A DNA stretch of 64,000 bases from Roseateles oligotrophus. GTDB taxonomy: Bacteria > Pseudomonadota > Gammaproteobacteria > Burkholderiales > Burkholderiaceae_C. Below the pieces are notes generated by a model. It saw nothing but the letters and a program-made list of their open reading frames with translations. It was not told the DNA's origin and did no database searches. Within the stretch, counting starts at the first letter, position 1, and every line of letters begins with the position of its first letter. A program made the position numbers and the translations under genes. Location of the stretch: NCBI RefSeq assembly GCF_014204525.1, contig NZ_JACHLP010000001.1, positions 868,001 to 932,000 of the forward strand, written 5' to 3'. This document shows, piece after piece, positions 31,137 to 40,984 of this stretch.

Positions 31137-31215
31137 GCAATCTCTCCGAATCGATGTCCTTGGGCGAACCCGCCCCTTGCTCACACCCTCAGCCTCAGTC
31201 AGGCTTTGGTGATGT

Positions 31216-31260
31216 AGCGCCGACGAAACTTGCGGGCGCTCGGCCCGCACGCTCGGCGCT
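31216..31260. repeat. Nested palindrome in the 390-bp divergent gap before wecB
   Basis: An outer perfect 8-bp stem (AGCGCCGA, 31216-31223 with 31253-31260) encloses an inner 6-bp stem (GCGGGC, 31232-31237 with 31243-31248). It could be an RNA structure in the leader of the UDP-GlcA epimerase transcript, a REP-like repeat or a protein site. The rest of the 31137-31526 gap should hold divergent promoters. A TTGACA occurs near 31408 but no -10 box is correctly spaced. Confidence 0.45.
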
Positions 31261-31526
31261 GCAGCATTCTCTCCCAGTCTCCTGCGTAAATAGTGCCTGC
31301 AAAAGGCCTGCCCACCTATTCAGGTGTGACGCTCAACACGGCTTGCAAAAGCATACGCAGGGAAAATGACAGGGTGAAGAATCCTCGCCTCGGCCGAGCC
31401 CACGCTTTGACACAAATCCAGCGGGTAAGCCCCCCATAGAATTGCCTGCAAATCGCTCCGGTGCTTGGGCTCTTTGCCCTTGCCCCAATGCGCCCCCCGT
31501 TCGAACCCTTGCTGAGACCCCAACCG

Positions 31527-32633
31527 ATGACTCGACCCTGCATCCACCTCATCGCCGGCGCGCGCCCCAACTTCATGAAGATCGCGCCCATCGTGCGGGC
31601 CCTGCAGGCCGACGGCCGCCTGGCCTGGAAGATCATCCACACCGGCCAGCATTACGACCGTGATATGAACGAGGTGTTCTTCGAGGAGCTGGGCATCCCG
31701 GCCCCCGATGTGCGCCTGGGCTGCGGCGGCGGCAGCCACGCCGAGCAAACCGGCAAGATCATGCAAGCCTACGAGGCCCTGATCGCCACCGACAAACCCG
31801 CCGCCTGCCTGGTGGTCGGCGATGTGAACTCCACCGCCGCCTGCTCCATCGTGGCCAAGAAGGCCTGCGTCCCGGTGGCCCACGTCGAGGCCGGCCTGCG
31901 CAGCGGCGATATGAGCATGCCCGAGGAGATCAACCGCCTCGTCACCGACGCCATCACCGACTGGTTCTTCGTCACCGAGCCCAGCGCCCGCCAGCACCTG
32001 GCGCGCGAAGGCAAGGACATGGGCGCGGTCTGGGACGTCGGCCATGTGATGGCCGACAACGTGCTCTACCAGGCCGAGAAACTTAAACTAACTGCCGATA
32101 CCAGCGGACTGGAAAGCGATGCCTACAAGCGCCGCCACGCCCGCTACGGCGTCGTCACCCTGCACCGCCCCAGCAATGTGGACAGCGCCGAGGCCCTGGA
32201 GCGCATTGCCAGCGTGCTGCGTGCCGTCTCGCAAGAGCTGCCCCTGGTCTTCCCCGTCCACCCCCGCACCCGCGCCAATATCGAGAAGTTCGGCATCGAT
32301 CTGGGCGCAGGCGTCGAGCTGATGGGCCCGCAGGCCTATATGTCCTTTCTGCATCTGTGGAAGGATGCCCTCGTCATCCTCACCGACAGCGGCGGCCTGC
32401 AGGAGGAAAGCACGGCCCTGGGCGTGCCCTGCATCACCATGCGCGAGAACACCGAGCGCCCCATCACCGTCGACGAAGGCAGCAATGTGCTGGCCGGTAC
32501 CGACCCCGCCGTGATCATCCCCCTGGCGCTGGACGCCATCCGCAATGGCGGCAAACGCGGCCGCAGGCCCGAGCTGTGGGACGGCAAATCGGCCGAGCGC
32601 ATCGTCAGCATCCTGGCGGAGCGCCTGGCATGA
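31527..32633 (+). CDS. wecB: UDP-N-acetylglucosamine 2-epimerase (non-hydrolysing)
   Basis: Converts UDP-GlcNAc to UDP-ManNAc in the cytoplasm. GT-B-like fold with family motifs GARPNFMKIAPI, HTGQHYDRDMN, VVGDVNSTAA, HVEAGLRSGDMSMPEE, TLHRPSNVD and LTDSGGLQEE. The ATG at 31527 gives 368 residues; earlier starts at 31461 (GTG) and 31488 (ATG) add a non-homologous leader. Its stop overlaps wecG by four bases, which links UDP-ManNAc supply directly to the ManNAc transferase. Confidence 0.94.
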   Translation: MTRPCIHLIAGARPNFMKIAPIVRALQADGRLAWKIIHTGQHYDRDMNEVFFEELGIPAPDVRLGCGGGSHAEQTGKIMQAYEALIATDKPAACLVVGDVNSTAACSIVAKKACVPVAHVEAGLRSGDMSMPEEINRLVTDAITDWFFVTEPSARQHLAREGKDMGAVWDVGHVMADNVLYQAEKLKLTADTSGLESDAYKRRHARYGVVTLHRPSNVDSAEALERIASVLRAVSQELPLVFPVHPRTRANIEKFGIDLGAGVELMGPQAYMSFLHLWKDALVILTDSGGLQEESTALGVPCITMRENTERPITVDEGSNVLAGTDPAVIIPLALDAIRNGGKRGRRPELWDGKSAERIVSILAERLA

Positions 32634-33385
32634 GCAAGACCGACACTCGCCCCCGCATCCAGATGATGGGCTGCAGCATCGACAACCTGTCGATGGAAGA
32701 CACCTTGCAGACCATCGAAGGCTTTATCGCCAGCGGCAAGCCCCACCAACATGTGGTGGTCAATGTGGACAAGCTGGTCAAGGCCCAGAAAGACCCCGAG
32801 CTGCGCCAGATCATCAATGACTGCGCCCTCATCAATGCCGACGGCATGCCCGTGGTCTGGGCCTCGCGCCTGCTGGGCCGGCCGCTGAAGGAACGCGTGG
32901 CCGGCGTTGATCTGTTCGAAGCGCTGATGGCGCGCTCCGCCGATAAAGGCTGGCGCGTCTTTCTGCTCGGCGCCAAGGAAGACATCGTCTCCCGCGTGCG
33001 CGATCTCTATGCCGCCAAATACCCCCATCTGGTCTTTGCCGGCTACCGCAACGGCTACTGGAAGCCCGAGGAAGAAGGCGCCATCGTCCAGCAGATTGCC
33101 GACGCCCGTGCCGACCTGCTCTTCGTCGCCATCAGCTCACCCAAGAAAGAGCAATTCCTGGGCGCCTACCAGGCCACCATGAAGATCCCCTTCGCCATGG
33201 GCGTGGGCGGCACCTTCGACGTCGCCGCAGGCAAGGTCAAACGCGCGCCGGTGTGGATGCAAAAGACCGGGCTGGAATGGTTCTACCGCTTCTTGCAAGA
33301 GCCGCGCCGCATGTTCCGCCGCTATTTCATCGAGGACATGGCTTTCTTTGGGCTGCTGGTCAAGGAGTGGCGGCAGCCACGGTGA
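32630..33385 (+). CDS. wecG: WecG/TagA/CpsF family N-acetylmannosaminyl(uronosyl)transferase
   Basis: A 251-residue glycosyltransferase of the GT26 family, which adds ManNAc (TagA) or ManNAcA (WecG) to a polyprenyl-diphosphate-linked sugar at the inner-membrane surface. Motifs: VVNVDKLVKAQKD, CALINADGMPVVWASRLLG (catalytic Asp region), ERVAGVDLF, FLLGAKE, FVAISSPKKEQF and MGVGGTFDVAAGKVKRAP. The start overlaps wecB (ATGA); the longer frame upstream is an overlap within wecB. It implies that ManNAc or ManNAcA is an early sugar in the repeat unit. Confidence 0.92.
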   Translation: MSKTDTRPRIQMMGCSIDNLSMEDTLQTIEGFIASGKPHQHVVVNVDKLVKAQKDPELRQIINDCALINADGMPVVWASRLLGRPLKERVAGVDLFEALMARSADKGWRVFLLGAKEDIVSRVRDLYAAKYPHLVFAGYRNGYWKPEEEGAIVQQIADARADLLFVAISSPKKEQFLGAYQATMKIPFAMGVGGTFDVAAGKVKRAPVWMQKTGLEWFYRFLQEPRRMFRRYFIEDMAFFGLLVKEWRQPR

Positions 33386-33614
33386 GGCCTATGCCCATTC
33401 ACAGATGACGCCCCAGCAAGACGGAGACCCCGCAAAGGCCGGCCCCAAACAGTTTGAACAAACTTCCCGCTGCGGAAAAGTTTGACTCAAGCACTGGGCC
33501 GAGTTGCCGAAGTATGCGATACCAGCTTCTGGCGAGTGGTATGCCGCCCGCAATTTGCATGCGCCACCGCCCCCAGAACAGCCCCCGCAGCCGCAGCAGT
33601 GAGCCCGCCCCAAA

Positions 33615-36518
33615 ATGAAGTCGCCATCCAATCTTCGCTTGCACCCTCTCTCTTTGGTCCTGGCAACATGTACGGCAGTCAGTGCTTGCGGCGGCGGCGG
33701 CGGCAATACCGACAATCTCGAAAAATCGATGGCAGCGGTCGGCGTCAACGGACAAGCCTCCGCGGTCGCTGATGGCAGCCCGGCCAGCGCCGACAGTACC
33801 GCCAGTGCGGCGTCGGATGCGGCGAGCTCAACCGCAATTTCCAAAACGACTGCGGCCAACTCCAAAGCCGATTCTTCGGCCGGTGCGAGCCAGACTTCGA
33901 CCACAGCCGCCAAGCCAGCGAACACCGCATCAGCTAGTACCAGTTCAAGCAGCAACTCGCTCCTTGCAGGCACCGCTCAAGCAAACGCCTCAAAAGGTGT
34001 TGCGACCGGAGGTGGCTCAACATCGAGCGGTCAAGTCAGTGCCACGGTAAGCGGCAGCCCAATAGCAAACAGCACTCAGTCTGTCTCAGGCCCGGCCCCC
34101 ACCTCGGGTACGGTCAGTGCGAACAACATGGCAGCGACGGCCGCATCAAGCACGCCCCAGCCCATCCGGCTTGCCGGGACCGGCGTGCCTGGCATGTCCG
34201 CGGACGCATGTACCGAAACGGCAAATCAGGACTTTGTCGAAGCGCCTGATGTCTGGACCGCGAAACGGTTGGTCCCCAAAGATTGCGCGATTCTCCGTAC
34301 GCCTACCCCTGTGTTCGCATGGAGCCAGCCTGCGAATCGGGACACCAGCAAGCCCTGGACCTTTGTCTTGCTGGACAGCAAAGGTGGGGCCATTGAGACC
34401 CGGAGCCTGGGGGTTCCGCGCCTGCTGCTCAGCTCCCGTTCCCTGCCTGCAGGAAGGTACGCCTGGAACGTCAGTTATGTGGACAGGGGTGGCAAAACCA
34501 GAACCAGCGATACCCGCCGGTTTGAGGTCGCGGCCGGTTCAGAGAAAAACACCTTGCCTACCCCCTTTGCCGTCGTCGCCGCGGCGACGGCCAAAGCACA
34601 CCCGAGACTTTTGCCTACCGGTACGGGATTCGGGACCATCGTGACGCTGGCGACCAACGGTGAACTCAAGGACTCCTACGCCGCCTTTGTCAAACGCGCC
34701 GAGACGGCCTTGGCTCAAACAACGATTTACAACCCGGACGCAAAGTTCAAAGGCACTGCCGCCTCTGGGCTTGCGGGCGCTCAGAACGGCATGCTGATCG
34801 TGCATGCGGCCGAAGACGAGCGCAATGCCATTGAGGCCCTGGCCTACGTCGGCAAACTCAAGAACGACTCAAGGTACACCAACGCAGCAGTGACTCGCTT
34901 GCTCGCCATGGCTGCGTGGGACTCCAATGGTGTGACCAGTGAAACGAATCAAGATCAAGCCAACCGCGAAGTCTTTCTGGCACTGGCCCAGGGCCTGGAT
35001 TTCCTCGATGGCAAACTCACCACGGCGCAGTCTGCAACCGTGACCGATGCCCTGAAGATTCGACTGCAACAAGCGACCAGCAGATTCAGCGCACTCGATA
35101 CCGCGCCCTATAACTCGCACGTCCTGACCGCCGTCGCCTATGCCACCGAAGCCCTGCTCTACACAGCAGGCAACCCCAGCTTTCCCGAAGCCAAGACCTT
35201 GCTCGCCCAAGTCTATGAAACATGGATGACCCACATCGGCATCTGGGGCGGCGCTGACGGTGGTTTTGGCAATGGCACCGCCTATGGCTGGTACACCCTC
35301 AGCTCGCTGCCACGCCAACTGGCGATATTGAAACTCTGCACAGGCTTGAATCTCGCCAACTGGCAGCCTATCGCCAAAATGGGTGACCAGTTCATGGCAA
35401 TGACACCCCCAACAGACGGGCTGCGCGGCGCTTTTGGAGATGACGCGGAAGTCCTGAACAACTACACCTCCAATAGCTTCGACGGCTATCGCATGCTTGC
35501 CGGCCTCACTCGCGACTCGGCCCAGGAATGGTACTGGCGGCAGTCTGCGACAAACGTCCAGACCAAATACGCACTGCCTCCTGCGCACTACATGCTGCTC
35601 GCCTTGGACAGCAGCCGCCCCACGCCCGTCAAACCATCCCGAAATTCCTTTGTGTTCGAAGACGCCGGACTGGTTGCGATGCACTCCGCCACAGCCGATC
35701 CACTGCGGTCCAGCCTCTACTTCAGGTCCAGCTCGCTGGGGAGCTTCAACCACTCCCACGCCGACAACAATGCCTTCACCTATGTTTCCAAAGGCAAGGA
35801 CCTCTTGATCAGTGCCGGCTACTACCCCTATTACGAAAGCCCCCACCACGCCCTGGTCGGGCGCGCCACCCGCTTCAAGAACGCGCTGACTTTTGACGGT
35901 GGCATCGGGCAAGCAGAGCCCAGCAAAGCTCCGACGGCACCCGGCAAACCGGTGTTCGCCACCGAAGCCCGAGGCCGCATCACAAACTACTTTGACGACG
36001 GCGTATGGGCCGCCACAAGCGGTGATGCCAGCTTGGCCTACCGAGGCCGCGATCCCTCGGCTTTGACCTGGACGCCCTTGCTGACCAATGCCATCCGCTC
36101 CGTGGCAATGAATAGAAGCGAGCGTGTGGTCTTGATTTACGACTGGGCCACCAGTGCCACGCCACGCAAATGGGAGCTCAATTTCCAATCCTTGGCCGCC
36201 CCCACACTCAACGCCACAACCATCAATGTGAGCAATGGCAGCGCCAAGGCCTGCATCGATGTTTACGGCCCCTCAGGCAATATCAGCACGGCCTCGGGCT
36301 TCCCCATTGCGCCCGAGAATGGCGCGCCCAATCACTTCCGCGCCATCTTCAAGGCAGGATCGGCCAGCACGCAACTCGCCTCACTCACGGTCATTCGAGA
36401 GGACTGCAGAAGCGTCCCGGTCTCGGTGAATGTCTCAGGGGCCGTCATCAAAGCCAGCATCAACGGCGGGCCGGCTGTGAGCTTTGATCAAAAGACCGTC
36501 ACCATGTACGCGCCCTGA
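33615..36518 (+). CDS. Heparinase II/III-like polysaccharide lyase lipoprotein with low-complexity linker
   Basis: A 967-residue predicted lipoprotein. The signal ends in a lipobox (VSAC, Cys25) followed by GGGGG. Residues ~30-180 are low-complexity Ser/Ala/Thr, probably a flexible tether. A Fn3-like segment (~210-310; WNVSYVDRG) comes next. An alpha-helical toroid region of DUF4962/heparinase II type (~330-650) follows, with HVLTAVAYATEALLY and GADGGFGNGTAYGWYTLSS. The C-terminal heparinase II/III beta domain begins near 680, with the signature FNHSHADNNAFTYVSKGKD. Probably an outer-membrane-anchored lyase acting on the polymer made here; activity is inferred. It is convergent with the second heparinase-like gene, 1 bp apart. 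A 229-bp gap precedes it. Confidence 0.83.
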   Translation: MKSPSNLRLHPLSLVLATCTAVSACGGGGGNTDNLEKSMAAVGVNGQASAVADGSPASADSTASAASDAASSTAISKTTAANSKADSSAGASQTSTTAAKPANTASASTSSSSNSLLAGTAQANASKGVATGGGSTSSGQVSATVSGSPIANSTQSVSGPAPTSGTVSANNMAATAASSTPQPIRLAGTGVPGMSADACTETANQDFVEAPDVWTAKRLVPKDCAILRTPTPVFAWSQPANRDTSKPWTFVLLDSKGGAIETRSLGVPRLLLSSRSLPAGRYAWNVSYVDRGGKTRTSDTRRFEVAAGSEKNTLPTPFAVVAAATAKAHPRLLPTGTGFGTIVTLATNGELKDSYAAFVKRAETALAQTTIYNPDAKFKGTAASGLAGAQNGMLIVHAAEDERNAIEALAYVGKLKNDSRYTNAAVTRLLAMAAWDSNGVTSETNQDQANREVFLALAQGLDFLDGKLTTAQSATVTDALKIRLQQATSRFSALDTAPYNSHVLTAVAYATEALLYTAGNPSFPEAKTLLAQVYETWMTHIGIWGGADGGFGNGTAYGWYTLSSLPRQLAILKLCTGLNLANWQPIAKMGDQFMAMTPPTDGLRGAFGDDAEVLNNYTSNSFDGYRMLAGLTRDSAQEWYWRQSATNVQTKYALPPAHYMLLALDSSRPTPVKPSRNSFVFEDAGLVAMHSATADPLRSSLYFRSSSLGSFNHSHADNNAFTYVSKGKDLLISAGYYPYYESPHHALVGRATRFKNALTFDGGIGQAEPSKAPTAPGKPVFATEARGRITNYFDDGVWAATSGDASLAYRGRDPSALTWTPLLTNAIRSVAMNRSERVVLIYDWATSATPRKWELNFQSLAAPTLNATTINVSNGSAKACIDVYGPSGNISTASGFPIAPENGAPNHFRAIFKAGSASTQLASLTVIREDCRSVPVSVNVSGAVIKASINGGPAVSFDQKTVTMYAP

Positions 36519-36519
36519 A

Positions 36520-38562
36520 TTAACGGTCTTCGCCACACCTTCCGGCACGGTCGACGTCACCTGGCCAAGTCATCAAGGTTTTGAGGTCCACCTGAGCAGC
36601 GTTCGCTGACCACCGCAAAGTTTGGCAAGGTTCTTTCTCGTTGTAAGCAGACGAACACCACGCAAGCGGCGGATTGGTTTGTGCCTGCAGCAGTTCCAGG
36701 CGACCGGGGACATCGGCCTCTACCCGCAAGGTGAGTGCTTGCCCTGGCCTTGACAGCAGCACCTGATTACCATCCAACACGGCAGACCAACCAGGCGCGA
36801 AATGCCAGAAAAGCTCGACCAACTCAGGTGATCGCCCACGCACCACATCTTCAACCAAGAGGCTCCGTTCGAGCGGTTCAAACCTCACGCGCCGCTGATG
36901 GCGGAAGCGTCCGGCCAGGCGCAAATAGCCATCATGTTCCGCAACGAGTCGGAAGCTTCCACCTAGGCCACGCTGAACCGAACGGTTCTCGATTCGCGCC
37001 TTGCGCGTCCACATGAAGCGCCCACCACTCAAAGACTGATCAACCCCGCCAATGCGCACCGTGTTGTGCGCCGAGGTACCACGGAAGTAGTCTCGCCACT
37101 CTTTGTCGGCCCAGTAAGAGTAGGTGCCGGGGTCGATCAATACCGGCAGCCCACCTACCGATAGCCACACTTGCAGAGCATCGGCATGGCCATGCGCGGC
37201 AATGCCCAGATAGCCCAAAGGCCCGGCATCGACCAGCCCCAAAATCTCATTTGAGCCGCCCAGGTCCCGGCCAAACAAAAAATACCCTCCGTCCGGGAAA
37301 TCCAATTTCCGCTGGGCCAAACCATCCCGCCCCTTCACTGAGCGCGCGCCGTCTGCCGAAAAATCCAACCAGGCAACGTCATCGCGTCGGAACTGCTCCC
37401 GTGGTAGCCAGGCCTCGCAACCGAACAGCGCGGCGCCCTTTTGCTGCATGGCGGCAAAGCAGTCTCGCCCGGGGCGGGGGTCCAGCCTGAAAGCCTCGGC
37501 ACCATCGGCGTCACCCACTTGAGGCACCGCACCCTTGACGGTGGTAATAGCGGCAGTGAACTCGCACATCGATTGCATACGGGCCAAATAGGCCTGCGAC
37601 ATCGGCTCGCCCGCCGCCGCAGCGGCCCGCTCCACGGCCAGGAAGAAATCAAAGGTAAAGGTCGCGTATTCAAACGCCTGCTCACGCAGCACGCCGTCGG
37701 GCGCCACTTGCAGCAGCACCTCGCGCTCCAACTCCAAGCGCGCCTGCTTAGCCAGCGCTTCAAAGCTGGTCCACATGGGCCATGTTTGCGCGGCCACAAA
37801 AATGCCGGCCAACTCGCCCACAAGGTGGTTGTTGGCCGACGAATGCCGCGAGAAATGCTTGCTGATTGCCCGCACATGCAGATTGATGCTGTCCAACCAG
37901 CGCTGCCGCAAAGCCTGCCCCTCAGCACCGACAAACAGCGGCGACGCCAAGCCGCCAATCAACTGCCAAACCGCCGACCAATTGAGCAGGCGCAGCGCGT
38001 ATTCCAAGGAGCTGGTCCAGTTGGGGCCAATGCCGTAAGGGCATTGGTCCAGCCATGAGCGCAATTGCACTTCCAAGGCGTGCAGATGCCTGGCGTCACC
38101 GCTGAGTGACCAAGCCTGCGCGAGCGCCACCCAATGCAAATGGCGATTCAGCTCCCAAACGTATTTGATGTCACCCACCAAGGCTCGGTCGGTGATCGAA
38201 ATCGAATGTGCGGCGCGGGCGGGCGCAAGAACACCCGTCAAGGGGCAACGATTCCATTGCGGAGCGGGGCCAACATCGAATCGGTGACTGGCAAACAAAC
38301 GCACGGAACCATGTCCAATGGCCTGCGCCTCGGCAATGTAGACGTTGGCATCCACAACAGCGGGTGACTGAGGGGAACGGACCCAGCCAAGGCCATCACG
38401 CAAAACCTCAGGAGGTTCAGTACGCAAACCACCTATGCCCAACACACGCGCCGACTTTGACTGCACAGCATAGATTGCCCGGTGGGCGACCTCTGCTGGC
38501 GCCATGCAGCGCAAGCGATTCCAGAGCCAGGCTAGTCGCCCCTGAGCTTCAGCGCTGCTCAT
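36520..38562 (-). CDS. Heparinase II/III family protein
   Basis: A 680-residue protein with an N-terminal alpha-toroid (RHLHWVALAQAWSLSGDARH, NWTSSLEYALRLLNW, HSSANNHLVGELAG) and a C-terminal heparinase II/III domain. The signature there is IAAHGHADALQVWLSVGG, then PVLIDPGTYSY and GTSAHNTVRIGG. No signal peptide is visible, as I recall for related genes in exosortase-linked polysaccharide loci, so whether it works in the cytoplasm or by another route is open. Its ATG overlaps the stop of the next gene in coordinate order, a GT4 transferase (4 bp), and it is the last gene of the long minus-strand operon. Confidence 0.86.
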   Translation of the reverse strand: MSSAEAQGRLAWLWNRLRCMAPAEVAHRAIYAVQSKSARVLGIGGLRTEPPEVLRDGLGWVRSPQSPAVVDANVYIAEAQAIGHGSVRLFASHRFDVGPAPQWNRCPLTGVLAPARAAHSISITDRALVGDIKYVWELNRHLHWVALAQAWSLSGDARHLHALEVQLRSWLDQCPYGIGPNWTSSLEYALRLLNWSAVWQLIGGLASPLFVGAEGQALRQRWLDSINLHVRAISKHFSRHSSANNHLVGELAGIFVAAQTWPMWTSFEALAKQARLELEREVLLQVAPDGVLREQAFEYATFTFDFFLAVERAAAAAGEPMSQAYLARMQSMCEFTAAITTVKGAVPQVGDADGAEAFRLDPRPGRDCFAAMQQKGAALFGCEAWLPREQFRRDDVAWLDFSADGARSVKGRDGLAQRKLDFPDGGYFLFGRDLGGSNEILGLVDAGPLGYLGIAAHGHADALQVWLSVGGLPVLIDPGTYSYWADKEWRDYFRGTSAHNTVRIGGVDQSLSGGRFMWTRKARIENRSVQRGLGGSFRLVAEHDGYLRLAGRFRHQRRVRFEPLERSLLVEDVVRGRSPELVELFWHFAPGWSAVLDGNQVLLSRPGQALTLRVEADVPGRLELLQAQTNPPLAWCSSAYNEKEPCQTLRWSANAAQVDLKTLMTWPGDVDRAGRCGEDR

Positions 38563-39641
38563 CGACGGTTCCGCTCTGGGACGCCCAGTTCGCGATAGAC
38601 CTCGCCCACCTGCCGCAACACCACATCGGTACTGAATCGCTCTTGAACTCGCTGCCGCGCCCTGTCGCCCAGGCGATGTCTGAACTCATCGTCTTTGAGC
38701 AAACGCAGCAGAGCAACTGCCAATTCATCCGGTTGACCAGGCAGCACGAGCAACCCCTGCTGCTCATGCTGCACAGCCTCAGGAATGCCGCCAACCGGCG
38801 TCACCACAATTGCCTTGGCACGAGCCATGGATTCCAACATTGCCATCGGCAAACCTTCGTCATAGGACGGCAGCACAAACACTTGAGCACGCGCTACCTG
38901 TGCCAACTTGGCCTCACCCGCCACCCAACCCAACACCTCGACCCGCTCCCCCAAGCCCAAGGCCTGAACGCGCTCTCGCACCGCGGTCAAATCACCGTCC
39001 CCCCCGATCGCCAAGCTGGCAGTCGGCAACTGATCCACAACTTGGCGAAAAGCTTCAAGAAGATCAAAAACGCCCTTGTGCTGATCGGCGCGGCCCAAGA
39101 AAAGGACACGCCCGGCCTGCTCCGATTCACGCGAAGTCTGGTTTGGCAGATGCACAGGGTTGGCCACCGCCAATACCTTGGCTCCCGGTGCGATGCCCCT
39201 TAGATACTCCACCCAAGCTTGCGACAAACCGAAAACATAGGTGCTTCTTTTCAATGTATGAACAATCCATCTCCGCAATCTAGGAGATGCCAGTTCATCA
39301 GTGAATTTTCGAAATCCGCCACCATGCAAATGGAACACCGTCGGCACCCCAGCGGCCCGTGCTAGCGCCAAATAAATTGACTTACGCTTGAAACTCCCAT
39401 GGGACGCAACCTGCGCATGCAGCACCGCGACCTGCCCGGTCACAAGCAAGAAGAATATTTTCAAAAATGCAACGACACTGCAAGCAATTTTCTGAAAAAT
39501 ACTACCTTCTCTATGAGTAGCAATATAGCGAATTGGAAAGGACTCGAACAATCCATTCTCTATATAGACCGACACCACCGAGGCAATGCCGCCTTTTCCC
39601 TCTGGTGCGGTACCAACCATCAGAATTCCCGGTTTCTTCAC
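38559..39641 (-). CDS. Glycosyltransferase family 4
   Basis: A 360-residue GT-B glycosyltransferase. N-terminal acceptor domain: GTAPEGKGGIASVVSVY. C-terminal donor domain: VLFLGRADQHKGVFDLLEAF, then VEVLGWVAGEAK and the E-x7-E region SYDEGLPMAMLESMARAKAIV, typical of GT4 retaining enzymes. The start is a GTG at 39641 with GAAGG 7 nt upstream. The donor sugar cannot be assigned. It lies 22 bp after the CapK-like gene. Confidence 0.9.
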   Translation of the reverse strand: MKKPGILMVGTAPEGKGGIASVVSVYIENGLFESFPIRYIATHREGSIFQKIACSVVAFLKIFFLLVTGQVAVLHAQVASHGSFKRKSIYLALARAAGVPTVFHLHGGGFRKFTDELASPRLRRWIVHTLKRSTYVFGLSQAWVEYLRGIAPGAKVLAVANPVHLPNQTSRESEQAGRVLFLGRADQHKGVFDLLEAFRQVVDQLPTASLAIGGDGDLTAVRERVQALGLGERVEVLGWVAGEAKLAQVARAQVFVLPSYDEGLPMAMLESMARAKAIVVTPVGGIPEAVQHEQQGLLVLPGQPDELAVALLRLLKDDEFRHRLGDRARQRVQERFSTDVVLRQVGEVYRELGVPERNRR

Positions 39642-39663
39642 AGCTTCGCCTTCACCCTTTTTT

Positions 39664-40980
39664 CTATTCGGTCAGCTCAATGTGCACCAGTTTCCGCTTG
39701 CCGTTCTTCCCCAAGGGAATGTCTGCCACCAGCTCCAGCTCAACATCAAAAAAACTCCCCCACCGCTTCAACTGCGCATTCAGCACAAACTGCTGTTGCT
39801 CGGCGGTCATCGCCGCTCCCCGTGGCACCACTGCAATCGAAATAGCGCCTGCTCTGCGTTGGCGAACCTGATACAGGCGAACAAAGTCCCAAGTCACCTC
39901 ATCAATGACGATAGACAAACCCGGAATACGGCCACCAAATCGATCAATCAAAAACTCTTGGCTGCGCCCCTCGATCAATTCGCAGGCACCGCGGTCATCA
40001 ATGGCGCCGAAATCTTTGGTGCAATATCGCACCAACGGCGTCACATCATTCCAAAGCGAAGTACCTACGATCTCAGACCGGCCATCAACCACCCTGTTTT
40101 CATTCACCCCATACAAGTCTTCAAACTGAAACCGCAAGGGCTTTCCGCTTTCGTACCGCGCAAAGGCAATATTGGTGCGCTCGGTCAAACCGTAGTTGAC
40201 GGAGATGGGGCAGTCGAAGGTTCGTACTATCGAACTCAACTGGCCTGCTGTCGCAGGCTCAGAGGCCAGCAATACCGCCCGCACCTGAAAACCCAAATCC
40301 TCGCCCGCCAATAAGTCGGCCAAATCGGCAGCGACACTCGGATATGCATGGATATAAGCTGGCTTGAAGCTGCGCAATGCGGCCAGGATGGCTGATCTAT
40401 GACCGGTGTTGACGTGATAGGGCGACAACATCAAACGATTGCCATTAACTCGCGTCGGCGGTTCATTGGCCTTTGCACGCGCGTCAGCACCAACCCGCAA
40501 ATACTGCGACTTGTCAAAGCTAAAGCCGAATCTACCCCACTCCGCCGCAAAGAAAGCCCGCTCAATATCAGCAAGGCGTTTATTCCGCCACAAACCAATT
40601 CCCTCGCCGGTGGAGCCGCCGCTGGTCGCGTAATGCAAACGGCCCAGGCGGTATCGCTCATTACGAAACTCGGCCTGCCGACTCATTACCGTGGCTTTTT
40701 CCAATAAAGGGAACTGCCGCAGCAAGGCATAGGGGTCTTCGTTAGCCAACTCGACAGCGCTCAACTTGACTTCACTGCGGTAAAAGGGCACGTCGCGCAC
40801 ACAAGTGCTCAAGATCGCGCGCAGCCGCTCCCTTCGCTGCTGCAGCAATCCATCGTGTGATTGAGCACGCTGCGCCTGCAAGGCGAGCACCTGAAAGTAC
40901 TGGGGGTGATACAGCAAGCGCTGTGGAATATAGGCCCGGTATTTGTAGTAGGCCTTCTCCAATTGATCGATCAAACTCAT
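39664..40980 (-). CDS. CapK/PaaK-like adenylate-forming enzyme
   Basis: A 438-residue member of the phenylacetate-CoA ligase/CapK branch of the ANL superfamily (ATP plus a carboxylic acid gives an acyl-adenylate). P-loop-like motif: HYATSGGSTGEGIGLW (near 115-130). YIHAYPSVAADLADLL, SVNYGLTERTNIAFA (Tyr-Gly-x-Thr-Glu motif), the hinge Asp region RYCTKDFGAID and the C-terminal Lys in LGKNGKRKLVHI are all present. It sits 4 bp after an opine dehydrogenase-family gene. I infer that it activates a carboxylate, possibly the opine made by that enzyme, for attachment to the polysaccharide. The substrate is unproven; simple acyl-CoA formation is an alternative. Confidence 0.82.
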   Translation of the reverse strand: MSLIDQLEKAYYKYRAYIPQRLLYHPQYFQVLALQAQRAQSHDGLLQQRRERLRAILSTCVRDVPFYRSEVKLSAVELANEDPYALLRQFPLLEKATVMSRQAEFRNERYRLGRLHYATSGGSTGEGIGLWRNKRLADIERAFFAAEWGRFGFSFDKSQYLRVGADARAKANEPPTRVNGNRLMLSPYHVNTGHRSAILAALRSFKPAYIHAYPSVAADLADLLAGEDLGFQVRAVLLASEPATAGQLSSIVRTFDCPISVNYGLTERTNIAFARYESGKPLRFQFEDLYGVNENRVVDGRSEIVGTSLWNDVTPLVRYCTKDFGAIDDRGACELIEGRSQEFLIDRFGGRIPGLSIVIDEVTWDFVRLYQVRQRRAGAISIAVVPRGAAMTAEQQQFVLNAQLKRWGSFFDVELELVADIPLGKNGKRKLVHIELTE

Positions 40981-40984
40981 CGCC

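Noticed and set aside
31405-31445. TTGACA followed by TAGAAT as a wecB promoter
   Set aside because: The spacer is 24 bp, too long for sigma-70.
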